Source: Mauremys mutica
Taxonomy: Eukaryota; Chordata; Testudines; Geoemydidae
Assembly: GCF_020497125.1 (NCBI RefSeq)
Contig: NC_059072.1
Span: 68,765,697 to 68,829,696 of the forward strand
Direction: 5' to 3'
DNA length: 64,000 bases
This document shows, piece after piece, positions 22,342-34,411 of this stretch; positions within the stretch are counted from its first letter, which is position 1, and each line of letters opens with the position of its first letter. Below the pieces are notes generated by a model that made no database searches, was not told the origin of the DNA, and worked only from the letters and a program-made list of their open reading frames with translations. A program made the position numbers and the translations under genes.

Positions 22342-25300
22342 CAGGATAGTCTAATGTGGCTTTTTTCAATCTTTCCTCTTGGAGCTGTTCTATTTTAGCT
22401 AAATAAATAACTAGTCACCAGAGTAGGGGGAACAGGATCCTGGGTCTCTAACCCCCCCTTCCCAGGCTACTGCCATTGAAGGAAACACACCAGCACAGCC
22501 TGTGGGGTTCCTGGCTTTGAATCCCAAGCAGAGATTGACATTTTCTGCAACCTGGGCTTAGGCACCCAACTCCCTGTGTGAATCTCAGTGATTTTTCGAG
22601 GCCCGAAAAGAATTACAACACCTAAGTCCCTGTGTGAATCAAGCCCTAAGTCCCTTCTGAGATTGCTAGCACTGGCAGCTCACTAATGCCTGCTAAATTA
22701 TGTCTGCCATCTTAAGACAGCTTCCGGCACTCTCTTTGTCTTTTAGTGTACCTACACAAAGCCAGTCACTCCTGGTATTTGCAGATTTATGCTCAGCTTT
22801 AAACAGAATTAAAGTACATTATTTTAAAAAGTCCAGATCCTGAATGTCTTTTGCGCAAATGGCAGAGATTTTTCAGGCTTCAAATGCAGCTGTGAATAAG
22901 TTATAATTGCTGGTTTCACAGACACCGAAGGTTTCAGGAGCCTCATGCCTTACCGAGCTCTCTGTTCATTGTAAATAGTTTAAAATGGACCAAACACAAT
23001 AATTTAACATACATTTGAAAAAAGGCACTTAGAAAAATGGAATAAGTGCTGTGCACCCCAATTTAAAAACCAACAACACAGCCCTCTTATTATATGAAAA
23101 TAAACATGACAAATCTGCATTGTATAGATGGAATAGCACATTTCTGGCTCATTGTGTGACCAGGATGTGCCGATGCCTCACAGTTGTTGCATGGCCCTGT
23201 CATTTATTATTCTTTATATAATGACACTTCAGGATTCTGGAAATACTCACTCAGTCTTTGGTTGCATGATTCACCATGCACCACATGAGCGACATTATTA
23301 TGATATAATATACACCTTGTTACAGTATTAGTTTCATAGTTGTTTATAACCAATTTGTTTAAGTCTGGCGTTTAACCGTGTGGCTTTCCTCATCAGCTTT
23401 TTTGCATGTTTTTTTTTTTTTCAGCCTGGCAGATTTCATCCTCATAATAGAGTTTTTTCTTACTGTTGATGAGTGACTGCTCTAGGCAAAATTCTGAGAC
23501 ACGTGTATTTCAAAATGTATTTTAAAGGTTCTGCGTGAATTGAACTGTTTATGGTGTCAGAACAGAAGACAGTGAGAGGATGTGGCATGTTTGTCTAAAT
23601 CTGTACATAGTCATTTCCTCTAGAATGTGTTCTGCCTTCTCTAGGAGAAATCCAGATGCAGTTGCGTGGAATAGTGGTGTCCAGCAAAGCTGGCCTCAAC
23701 ACCAGAGCTGGAGCCATCTGATTGGTGCAAGGCAGGATGGTTCACAATGGGCCAGGAAAGAGACCTGTTGCTCTCCAGAAAACGTGTGCTACTGATGTCA
23801 GCAGGTGAAATAGCCAGTTCAGGGCCTGGCCACACAATCCCTAGCCGACAGATGTCTGGGGCCTGGAAGCATTCTATATGTCACTTCAGGAGAGATTTAC
23901 AAAGGTGCTGAGCTCCCTCTGTGCCATTGACAATCTCTCCCTTTTTGCTACAGTTCTCTTTTAAGAGCTATGAAGAGACTCTGCCATATTGGGAGAAAAG
24001 GTTCCATTAACCTTCTTCTCTGTCTAGCATACTCACTTACCACATGGCAAGATGTGGCCCTCTGTATCTCCCAGAACTTTGCACTGATATATAATAATTG
24101 TTACATGCACTTTTCCCTCATTTATAAACCAGATGCTGGTATTAAATATCATCTACAAGTCTCATGTTCCCCAAGTATCATGCCTATTTGACAATCTTAC
24201 CTACGTGACCCTTGCAAGTCTGGCAAATGAGTGACTATACTCCTGTAGTATCACACTGGCACTTGTCTGTGACAGAGTTTAGAACAGATTTAAGATCACA
24301 CAAGACGCTGTCCATCCCAGAGTGATACGCCTCAGATAAGGGTTTTTCCTTCCATTTTTTTTGGGGGGGGAGTTAAATTTAATGGAGGTCTTTGGGTTCT
24401 TAACACCCTAAGACATTCAGTATCTCTGCCGTAAGCAGGAGTCTAAGTGTGAGCCACTTGGCATCTACTGTATAAAGCCTTTGAAGTCGTACAGCTCAAG
24501 GTGAAGTTGCTCTGAACTGTAGAGAACAGAATTTACACTCTGCTTATAGCTAAGTTCTGGCTTAATTCCTCTGTAAGTAGAAAAAATCATTTTATTTAAA
24601 ATGATTTGTGTCTGTCTGGGACTGAAGCTGCTGGTTTCAGTTAAGACCTTGGAAGGCTCACTCTTTATTTTGAAAAAAGCTTCATTCCCTATAATTTTCT
24701 TTTAGCATGCTATTCAATCTGTGGTAGCTCAATAGGTTTCAATGGAGTTTACATTGATTTACACCAGCTGAGGAGTTGATCCCTCCTTAGTGTCTTGGAG
24801 ATGGACCCTCCTAGGTTTGGGCCAAAAGAATGATTTGTGTAGCTGTGAATCATGAGTTGTCACAAAGGTAATTAAGTACTCATCTCATCCCAGAAAAAAA
24901 TGGCCCTCTGGGGCCGTGCCATGGGACATTTAGGGCTAGTTTCTGTCCTCAGTTTTACCTCTGCATATGGTCCCCCTGACTTTAATGGGCTTGACTTAGG
25001 GAAAGACTTAACTTTTAATAACTAATTTTCCCGGTTGGTTATTAGATGTAGAACTTTGTCATTTTAAAATTCTCTCTAGGGAAGTAGTTAGGCAGATGCC
25101 CATCACTTCGTGCAGATGAAGCTTGAGGAAAGTTTCCTGCACAGAAAATATTTTAATTTTCAATCTGTTATTTGGAAACAGAATAGGATTGTATAAGAAA
25201 AAACCTCTGAGACAGTCACAGTAGGCTCAGTTGTCATTTCTATTCTCCGTCCCCCGAGGGTATAGTGAGGGTGGTGGGACTCCTTCAGCCATTGGTCTGA

Positions 25301-25604
25301 AGTAGCCTCTAAGGACTATTCACTGTGCTGGTGTAGAGGGAGTATGCCACCTCTCTCCCATTGCACATGTCCCTAGCCCAGCTACTTAAGCCCAGCTCTG
25401 GGCTTAGGCTTTGTCCTTTCATTATTATTGTTCTCACCTGATTTGAAAAGGTCACATAGGTACCCCATGCTTACAAAGTTAACTACATCTATTCCTTGAA
25501 TAAATGTGAACTGAATGTGAAAGCAAAGTAGGGACTGCTGTAGTCGCCCTGTCGGAAGATAATGAAATGTTTGGACAACATGTGTTGGTGACATTAATGC
25601 ATAG
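22342..25604. other. Mostly unrecognised intergenic sequence
   Basis: Repeat debris extends to about 22640. From there to 25604 I see no clear family or gene. A T tract lies at 23408-23421 and a T8/G8 junction near 24355-24371. Confidence 0.4.
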
Positions 25605-26057
25605 TTAAGATGTGTCTACACTTGCAAATGTACGTGGTTACATGTTCATCCTTGTGCCATAACCCCCCTACTGTCCACACATGAAGCCCTGAAACATGTT
25701 TCTGAATGATAGTTTAGTACACAAAAGCTAGCACCCTTGAGAGGTGTAGATATGTAAATGCATTCTACAGTGCAGTGTGGATGGGGGCAAAGGGTGTGAA
25801 CCAGGTTATGGGTATTGATAATCCTTCAGGGCCATTCCCACAATTCATTGTGCCCTTTGCTGCCTTACCCTTAGACAAAGGTATAAATCATATTTATCAG
25901 TACAAGTAATCATGAATCATGGTCTGAGAGCAGCCACTTGTTCTCTGGAGCACATGCAGGTGCTGATCAACGTGTGATCAGAGTACACTGTCATCCACAA
26001 CTTTGCCTGAGTTGGCTGGAACAGTCACTTGTACCAGGAGATTACAGAGGTTAGAGG

Positions 26058-26508
26058 ATGTGGGTGTTCACTGGACTCCTTGTCAGGTTCCCATACTGTA
26101 GGGGAAAGGACTCCAAAAGTTGCTCCAGGACGGGACCTAGCACTTACCCCTGCTATGATGAGCTGGACCCAGTGCTCTCCAGTGCTCCATGTGCAGACTC
26201 AACTCCCTCCTCAACTGTGCTAGTCTCATCAGATGATAGTATACTGATGAGGGTTAGGGTGAGGAGTAGGGATCTCTGAGGAAGTCCTAGAGGAAGTCCC
26301 AGGAGTCCCAGAGAAGGAGGAGCATGCGATTCTGCACCTCAACTTGGTGGACCCTGTTGAGGAAGCCCCCACTGAGGAGTCTGAGGATGCACCTGAGCTG
26401 TGGCAGGAACCAGAATCCAAGGCTCTCGCTCTCCCTGGAAAGATCCCGTCTGGCTCTGGTAAAACATTCCTGAAGCCAGCCTTCCCACCACACCCCACCC
26501 CACCCTGA
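26058..26508 (+). pseudogene. Harbinger B accessory protein, Myb/SANT-type, remnant
   Basis: Harbinger elements encode a second protein with a Myb/SANT-like DNA-binding domain that helps bring the transposase to the ends. Here CYDELDPVL (from 26151) matches the block that follows that domain in such proteins (F/YYDELDAVL). After one frameshift an acidic stretch follows (VDPVEEAPTEESEDAPELW, from 26347) and the frame stops at 26506-26508. The Myb helices themselves, expected upstream of 26100, are too decayed to see. The acid-rich segment is open for about 80 codons. The family call is by block similarity only. Confidence 0.5.
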
Positions 26509-27497
26509 TATAGTCCACTAGGAAGACACAGTTGTAAATCGATGATTTTATTGAAATCCCTGAATCACTTTAAGTCAGAGTAGTCCATTCTCCCTGTGAC
26601 CACTGGAAATGTTTATTACCATTCCCAGTCCCTGGTATGTGGCTTCTCCCTTCAACGAGCCACTCTGCAGAAGCTGGAAGAAGTGGGGGTGGGTGAAATA
26701 TCCATGTTGACAGTTTCAGAAATACAATGCTGTGTCCCTTGGCTGTGGAGAGGTGACCAAAAATTCAGTGAGGAAAAAAAACTTCTGTAGTTACTCTCTG
26801 TTTCCCTGTCCCTTTTAATATTGTTCACTGGACACAGGGGCCAGACATTCTGGTGGTGCAGGGGGTGGGTGGATGTCGTCTGTGGTTCTCTGGTCCTCTT
26901 CCATGGGAACTCTGCTTGCTTAGAATAGTCAATTTCTTCTTGTATTGCCACCCAGTGCTGTAACCATAATTCAGCAAATGTTTGGTGTAGCGGGAATTCA
27001 ATCTGGTTCTTCAGGTTTAACAGCAAAGCAAATGTGCTTGGCCTGCCTCAGTTGATCACCAAACCCCTCTGCAAAGCAATATGTAGAGGTGGGTCACCAT
27101 TATCAGAAACCTCTCTCTGGCATACAAGTCCAGATGTCCTTCACAGGACTGGAAAGCCACCTCTCTTTTCTGTTCTGTTGCTTTGACAGCTGCTATGCTC
27201 TCTAAGAGTCAGCCAGCTTTTACAGAACAGAAAGGTGACATGGAACCTTAAGCCAGAAGAACCGAGACATCAGTCCATGCACTGTAAACATTACAACATT
27301 GTTATAAAAGCAATCCTGGCATCCTACTATTTTTAATCTCAGCTCCTTCCCAGTGGGAAGCAAAAGTAGTGTGAAGGAAGGAGGCTGTAACAACTGTATT
27401 CTTTGGATTCAAAAAGGTATCACTACTGTGGTCTTTGGCAGCACAGTTGCATTATGTGGGGGCATTTAGGTACCTTCCAAGGAAAAAATGAAATATT

Positions 27498-27776
27498 GTG
27501 TTTGATTTGGCAGGACATTCTGATGCTGAAAGGACACCCATTCCACTGGGAGGGCAGGAGAGGCACTACACAGATAGCAGAGGAAGACACGGATGGATTT
27601 TGGGAGGACCTGCTTGTTGGCATAGACAGAAGGACTTTTTTAGGGCAAGGGAGGGTCGGGCTCTTAGGCGGGATGAGTCATTTCTGCAAATGGAGAGGCA
27701 AGGAGAATGTGCACAGAGGGAATGGGATCATGCACGCATGCAGTCACTGGTAAAGCTGGTGGTGGAATGCTTTTAG
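27498..27776 (+). pseudogene. Possible C-terminal coiled-coil part of the Harbinger B accessory gene
   Basis: This 92-codon frame ends with a charged helical stretch (FLQMERQGECAQREWDHARM) and LVKLVVECF. It is like the C-terminal coiled coils of Myb-type transposon partner proteins. It has the right strand and lies between the Myb remnant and the converging transposase. About 1 kb of unexplained sequence separates it from 26508. It could be an unrelated chance frame. Confidence 0.3.
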
Positions 27777-28695
27777 GATCTGTCTGCCACCATTGCTGCT
27801 GTTTCTCTCCCAGAACAGGCATCACCTCCTCCTCCTCCCTCTTCCTCCAGCTGCAACCCAAGCTGCTGCTGAGGCAGTGAATTCCACACACACCCTGCTG
27901 GGGAGGAGCATGTTGGACACCCACTGGAACATACTCAACTGGCACCCAAAACCCCTCTCGGGGAAGCCCCCAGAGCATGGAGGAGTGGACCTATGAGCCC
28001 AATCCTGTCCCTTTAGCCCAATACGTGCTCATCCCCCAAATCCCAATCAGGAGACGTTCCTGTTTGTTACCCCTCATGATATTCCATGGGCATTCCCCAC
28101 TTTTCTGGGGGGGAGGGGAAAAGCAAGGAGACATGTCCACAGAAAGCAATGCTTGCCACTTCTAAGGGAATTTGACCTTTTTTGTGGGGTTTCATTTGTT
28201 CCTGTTACAAAGTGTTCTAGCTCTCTGTTTCATGTATGCATGTAAATAAGTTACTGGTAACTTCACCTGTGTGTGCACCTTCTTTCTGAATATGATCAGT
28301 GTGATACTTTCCTGGGGTTTGGGTTGAGGTAGCACTATTTGTGATTTTGGTAAAAGTCTGGTACCATGGAAATGCTAATAATATCATCCCTCCTACAACC
28401 TCTTCTCCCCTCACCCTCCAGCCATGAATTTTCTAAAGTTTTTTAAAAAAGGATTTCAGGGGAATGAAGTATGCTATGAAATAACTGATGCTGTCCAAAG
28501 CACCACAATGAAAAACAGAAGAGAAGTTAAATGAAAAGTCTTTGTGTCTTTGCTGATAATTAAGTGAGAATACAAAGGAAGCAAAAGTAACAGTGAAGCT
28601 ATGACACCGAGTGCTTTCATGACTTCCCTACCAACACCATACAGTTACTACTGGCAGTCATGGAAGTAGTCAAGCTATGGAAGCAATCATGCATG

Positions 28696-28835
28696 TAGGG
28701 TAACCAGACAACAAGTGTGAAAAATAGGGACAAGGGGTGGTGTGTGTGTGTGGGGGGGGGTAATAGGCACCTATATAAGACAAAGCCCCAAATATCGGGA
28801 CTGTCCCTATAAAATCGGGACATCTGGTCACCCTA
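28696..28835. mobile_element. Short hAT-like MITE inside Harbinger B
   Basis: It starts TAGGGTAACCAGA and ends TCTGGTCACCCTA, a 13-bp inverted repeat with one mismatch. It is flanked by a perfect 8-bp direct repeat, CATGCATG (28688-28695; 28836-28843). At 140 bp it is non-coding. The inside has AATCGGGACATCTGGTC and a GT/G-rich tract (28738-28758). The 8-bp duplication suggests hAT mobilisation. CATGCATG is itself palindromic, a possible target preference. Confidence 0.85.
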
Positions 28836-29222
28836 CATGCATGGCACCTGAAAAAAGCTCTGATACATGGTGTCAGATAGAATTGTAATCAAGGAATGTG
28901 TTAAATTCCTCCCCAAATCTTACTGAACTATTTGTAATTGCTGTAACAATGCTTAAGGCTCCCCATTAACCAACCCCAAACAAAGCAATTAACATGAAAC
29001 AAAAATATTCCTCAGTGATGGCATGAAAGTGTGTTGAAAGTCTCCACAGTACAAAAACATGCCCAAAACTGTCAACCTGGAGGGTCATCATCCCCCAGTT
29101 GTCCACTTTCAGCTAGCATACTAACTGCAGGTATCTCACAACAGATGTGTGTGGCAATGCTCTATTGAGCTTGTCAAGCAGCACCACTGTGTCACAGTAG
29201 TGTATCTTGTCACAGTGCCAAT

Positions 29223-30486
29223 TCACCTTCTGGCTCCCTGCTGTTCCATTATGTGTGAGCACATAGCATCACTCATTTCCCTGGCCCACTGGGAACCAGG
29301 AGCAGTGCACACATGGGTGGGATCAGGTTGCCTGTACAAGCTTTGAAAAGCAATTCTGTCTTGTGCCCACTCTCTATGGAAGCATTCCTCCTTAGCCTCA
29401 TATATGGTATGCAAAGCACAATATGCTATGACAATCAGAATGTCTCTGGCCACATTGGCATCCAGAGGGGCCCAGCAGCATCACCGACACACTTTCAAAC
29501 TCCCAAAGGTACATTACACTACCATTCTGCAGCCACTCAGCCTGTATTTGAATCCCCTTTTTTTATGGGTTGGCAATGTCGGGGTATGGCTTTATCAGCT
29601 ATGGTAGGAACAGGTACGCAGGGTCCCCCAAAATAAATGTTGGCAAAGAAACATTGTACACAGTCACATTGTTTCTGGGTAATATAAAGTCCATTCTTAC
29701 CCCACTGAGGTATGACTCCAATCTTCTGAGCACCCTGGCATCATGGACCCTTCCCATGTGTCCAGTGTTCATGTTCATGAACTGACTTCTGGGTCTGCTA
29801 AGCCTTGGAGAACCAGTGAACAGTAAAATTTGAGGTTCATATATTCACTGGCCCTTTTTGGTGAGCTAAGTATAGGGTGTGTGTGTTCAGTTGACAGCCC
29901 CCGCACAGTTTGGAAACCCCCATCCTCTGAAATCCCACTATAAATTCATGGACATGGGTAAAGGCAACCTCCAATAAGTAGATTACAATATTGATAGACT
30001 GGCAAACCTGTAAAAACTGCACCCCAGCAGTGGATTTCCTATGCCCAAATTGTTGGCAACTGACCAGTTGTTGTCAGGTGTTGCCCAGTTCCGAAACATA
30101 ATAGCCACTCGCTTCTGAACTGGTATTGGTTTCCGAAATGGAGTAGTCTGGCACTAAAGGGTTGCTGCAAGCTCCTCGCACAACTCAGTAAAGGTCTGCT
30201 TTCTCAGTCTGAAGTTCTGCAGCCACTCATCATCATTCCAAGTTCCAAGATGATGTGGTCCTACCACACCGTACTGGTGCTCTGGGACCAGAAGCAGCAG
30301 TCCATCCAAGGGCATAACATAGCTATCCTGGCATTCAAAACATCTGTTACATGCGACCCAAGTGGATTTTCTTTCCGTTTGTGGATCAGATGTCTTCACT
30401 GTTTGACAGCTCTCTGGACTGATTCCATCTAGTAGCTGGTACTGCACTGCATGAATATTATTCCTGCGAGAAAGAGCAAGAACCAC
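29223..30486 (-). pseudogene. HARBI1-like Harbinger transposase, pseudogene B
   Basis: Read from 30486 downwards: WNDDEWLQNFRLRKQTFTEL (N-terminal region), a TAG at 30156-30154, then PIPVQKRVAIMFRNWATPD in the same frame. A catalytic region GAV[N]-stop-THTP follows, then ILGDPAY with the second Asp at 29625-29623, then VV[stop]CTFG, then ALHTIYEAKEECFHREWAQ. In the HARBI1 family the DDE residues lie in GAxDGTH, GDxAYPL and VExAFG. Here the first Asp codon is AAC (29890-29892) and the third, Glu, is TAA (29514-29516). Only the middle Asp survives. Several frameshifts and stops are present, so it cannot make an active enzyme. Confidence 0.82.
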
Positions 30487-30823
30487 AGCTTCATGGACTT
30501 ACTCAATGTCTCCAATACAGTTTGGCATAAGAGAGAAATGAGTGGGAACTGCAGTCATCAGGTGTGTGAAAGGAGCATACATTATGAGCAACATGTAGCA
30601 AGGTGGTCCCTAGCTTGTCTCTGTAGCACACAGGATTTTGGGATGCCACCCCTGATATTTTACCACTAAGACTGCATACCAAAAAGGGGACGTTTGGATG
30701 CACGTATATACCTGTGCCCAGCGTAGACCCATGTCCAGCACGGCATATGTGGATGTGGATGGGGTACATGCACTAGCAATACATGCACATATAACCATGT
30801 ACACTCACAAGTGTAGCGGTAGC

Positions 30824-31082
30824 CAGGGCCGGCTCCAGGCACCAGCGAAGGAAGCAGGTGCTTGGGGCGGCCAATGGAAAGGGGTGGCACGTCCGGTTCT
30901 TCAGCGGCAATTCGGCGGTGGGTCCCTCAGTCCTTCTTGGAGTGAAGGACCAGCCGTTCAATTGCTGCTGAAGAATGAAGTGACACAGTAGAGCTGCCGC
31001 CGAATTACTGCCGATCGCAGATTTATCTTTTTTTTTTTCCGCCATGCCACTTGGGGCGGCAAAAAAGATGGAGCCGGCCCTG
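30824..31082. mobile_element. hAT-like GC-rich MITE, copy 2, inside the right end of Harbinger B
   Basis: It starts CAGGGCCGGCTCCA and ends TGGAGCCGGCCCTG, a perfect 14-bp inverted repeat. It is flanked by GCGGTAGC (30816-30823) and GCAGTAGC (31083-31090), 7 of 8 bases. At 259 bp it is GC-rich with one T tract. It is less decayed at its ends than copy 1 (15584-15806). It lies 9 bp from the outer end of Harbinger B, so it is younger than that element. Confidence 0.92.
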
Positions 31083-31094
31083 GCAGTAGCCTTA

Positions 31095-32710
31095 AAGTCC
31101 AGAAGTGAAACCACATAAGTTGATCACTGGGAGGATGTTCTTATAAATAAACTACTACTCTACACAGACCTCCTCTTCTCCAGTTCCCAGCCAGACAAGC
31201 GCATCCAAGGGAACACACGGTTTGCTTAACAGCTGGCTGAATCACTCATTCATTTATTCCTATTTGTTGTGAATGTTGACCTTTTTCAGTTTTTCTTTTT
31301 GTAAATCACTTGCAAATTGATTTGGATTTCTGACAATGTATTTGTAGGATTAGCTCCAAGGCTGTGTTAGCGCAGCTTTATGCCACTCTCTGGCGCAAAG
31401 TTGTCCTAAACGCAGGGTACCTGGACATAGAAAGATTTTTCCAAGTGTAGGGAAATGGTTTAGACCCAGTATAGTGGCATGGTCAGGGAAAAGGGGAAGG
31501 GGCTGTTGCTAAGGTGGCCCCATGTATAGTAACGGCTCTTTGCTGCCAATGAAAGGTAGAACTGTTCGGAGCTGATTTAAAGAGCAGCATAGCAGAAGCC
31601 ATTTGAAAAGAACAACAACAATTTTTATTGGTCCTACAAAACCTATGAAGAGTGCGGCATGTTCCTGAGTGCCGTCTATTGGCACATTATCTGTTAACTA
31701 TTTATGTACATACAGATACAGAGTATTCTCTTCACAGGAACTGGCTGCCATAACTTGCACCCAGGGACCAGACCGGCATGCAGCAGCCTCAGGATTGGCA
31801 AAGTGTGATGTGCTCTCAGCCGCAGCTGAAAAATGCAGTCCATAATTCGTAACCATTCACTGAATAGTTTGTGCAAACAATGTAGTTCATTTTAACTATC
31901 ATTATTTATGATATTTGATTAGTTATCTCAATCACGTGGTTTTGTTTCTGCTCTGTAATTGGCTGATTAAGTTTTTAAATAGGAGAATGATAATAAGTAG
32001 GAAATGATCAATAGGGGATAATACGCAGCACACCACATTTATTTAACACTGGGAAACATTTTCATGGATATTTGATGGTTCATACACAACCGAATAATTA
32101 ATCGTATCTATGACTAATCACTTTCCCCACTGGAGCGAGTCAGCCCACCTGTTTGTGCATATACTGTAACTGTATTTTCATTATTCAGCCAATTTCTTTT
32201 GGATCTAAAATAGTAGTTTTCCAAGCAAAACTACGGAGTCCCCAAGACTCATTTGAAAGTAGACTGGATTGTGAAATTGGAATAAATTAGAATATCAGGT
32301 GTCAGTGACAGCTTGTCCTCTAGACAATATTCTCATTTCTCTTTTCAAAGGTTTTTTTCCCTCTCCTCCACCCAATCCTCCCTCCAGACTAGTGTTCAAA
32401 AGAGGCCAAAGAAACAACAACAGACTGAGCACTGTGATCACCAGCATCAGTAATGAAAGTGTTAATAAAAGTGAAGCTTTCTAGCTACTTGCCATGGGTT
32501 GTTTGCTTTATTTCCCCTGTTCTTGTCTTTACATTCTAAGCTCTTTGTGGAAATGGCTTTGCTTTCCGTTTAGCACATTTTACCCGTTGTAATATTGCCA
32601 CATATTACAGTGCTTTACAAATACTGAATAGTAATTAGGCTAGGAACATATTGAAGCTTTAAGTATGTGAAGGTCAGTTCTGCACCAGAGGCAACTCCTA
32701 GAAACTTGTG
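31095..32710. other. Unrecognised intergenic sequence
   Basis: No family recognised. Frames are under 65 codons with no domain. Confidence 0.4.
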
Positions 32711-32711
32711 T

Positions 32712-33171
32712 AGGCCTTGCCTATGGTAGCATTGGTTTGCCATATATTCATATTGGCAAACCCTCCTAGTGTAGAAGCAGCTTATGCCAGATGTAGCTTA
32801 AAAGAGTTCTTTCCCAATATAGAATCATAGAATATCAGGGTTGGAAGAGACCTCAGGAGGTCATCTAGTCCAACCCCCTGTTCAAAGCAGGACCAACACC
32901 AACTAAATCATCCCAGCCAGGGCTTTATCAAGCTGGGCCTTAAAAACCTCTAAAGATGGAGATTCTACCATCTCCCTAGGTAACCCATTCCAGTGCTTCA
33001 CCACCCTCCTAGTGTTCCCTGAACAAAATACGCTATACTGGCAAAAACACTTTTTTTTGCTGACATAACTGCCTCTACTCTAGGTTTTTGCTAGTATAAA
33101 AATGTCGTAAAAAACTCACATCCCTAAAGGATATTACTATATTGGCAAAAGTTTCCAATGTAGACAGGCCT
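32712..33171. mobile_element. Old TIR element (MITE) split by a CR1
   Basis: The left end AGGCCTTGCCTATGGTAGC and the right end CAATGTAGACAGGCCT are a diverged inverted pair. TTGCCATATATTCATATTGGC and CTATATTGGCAAAAG are the next inner blocks. A CR1 (32820-33020) sits inside. The end motif GTCTAC/GTAGAC is shared with the Harbinger-type elements here. The target duplication is not clear. Confidence 0.45.
32820..33020 (-). mobile_element. CR1 3' end, antisense, 200 bp
   Basis: The plus strand reads AGAATCATAGAATATCAGGG, then CCTCAGGAGGTCATCTAGTC, then CCCTAGGTAACCCATTCCAG. This is the same subfamily as 41289-42140 (about 90% similar by eye). It is 5'-truncated at about 33020. It lies in the MITE at 32712-33171 and is therefore younger. 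Confidence 0.92.
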
Positions 33172-34411
33172 CAGCATAATAGCTGTGGGAGTGCTGCAGG
33201 GAACACACCCTGAGTACTGCTCTCCCCTAATGTGGCAGTGTGGAAAGTGGGCAGAGAGCTGTCCCTGACTCCATTCCTGCCAATATCATTTGAAGTTTCT
33301 AGTGGTGGAAACCTCACTTTTCCATGTTTTCCTGGACCACTTGAATTGGGATTGTGGATGGTCCCTTTTATTGGTTGCAGGGGTATGGAGAAAAGTTCTT
33401 TGCACCTTCTTTTGCCTCACATGAGTATGTAACATTTAAAAATGTACTTGACTTTGAAAACAAACAAACAAACAAACAAACAATCCACCGACCATCTCTA
33501 TATATGAATAACTAAGGCCTTTTGTAAGCATTGCACAATGAAGCTGTACTACTGAGAGACAGTCTATGACAGTAGCTAAAACATGTCTCCAAGAAGAAAA
33601 TATATGTAAGTACAATACAAGGAAATACATTTTAATTCCCAGGAACTGTGCAGTTACTTCAGCTTTGGCAAAATTAGTATTCTTTACTTGGCTTAGCTAC
33701 TACATACATTGTTTATTCAGAACACATATTCAAGCCATCAGTTATTTTCAGATAATTATTGGGTACCAGACATCTTCATTTTAGTGGTCACAAGAGTGAG
33801 AATGGGTTGCCTTTACATCATTTCCCATTGCTACGTGACTGCACTATTTTTTTTGTTCATTTTATGATCTTTTTGACAAGAATAAGATTTTAATTGTCTT
33901 GCGTGAAAGGTTTGGTGTGAACTTCGCTGAGCTTAGTTCAGATAAAGAGGTTTGTATTTTCTGTACTGTTTGCTCAGCCTTAGTTTCTAACCACTGATGT
34001 ATTACAAGGCAGAGAGCTCTCTATTTTCACCTTTTCATTAGTAGTAATTTGAGTAGCTGTTAACTTCTATCTCTTCTTTCTGCACCCTTAGCATCCTGTG
34101 AGAGACAGAATGGACACCCAGTCAACATACAGGTTATTTACAAAATTTTTACTGTAAAATATCTTGTGAATCACATCTTACTATTATGGTTTATATTGAT
34201 ATAGTGTCTAGTGGTACCAGTTGGGGGAGCACTGCAGTTAGATTCCCTACAAACGAGTAGAAAAAGTTCTTTCCTCAGAGAGCTCAAAGTCTAGGATTAT
34301 GACAAGATATAACAGATGGATAAACAGCCCCAAACAGGGCTGAGGGACAAGGTAATGTTAAAGATGGATACCTTTCTCCCTGGTCAAAGTAGTCATAATG
34401 TAGAAGCTACT
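33172..34411. other. Unrecognised intergenic sequence with a (CAAA)n microsatellite
   Basis: Apart from the AAAC/CAAA tract near 33458-33483 (about six units), I see no repeat or gene. Confidence 0.45.

Larger units (their letters stand above)
25608..31091. mobile_element. PIF/Harbinger transposon copy B, decayed, near full length
   Basis: The left end (AGATGTGTCTACACTTG) and the right end (CAAGTGTAGCGGTAGCC) are inverted repeats over about 40 bp. Positions 9-30 agree at 18 of 22, with only transitions differing. Both ends are bordered by TTA (25605-25607; 31092-31094), the Harbinger target-site size. Inside lie a Myb-type accessory gene remnant (plus) and a HARBI1-like transposase remnant (minus), which converge. 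Two later hAT-like MITEs sit inside (28696-28835; 30824-31082). Without the second and its TSD it is about 5.2 kb. Fully inactive. Confidence 0.78.
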
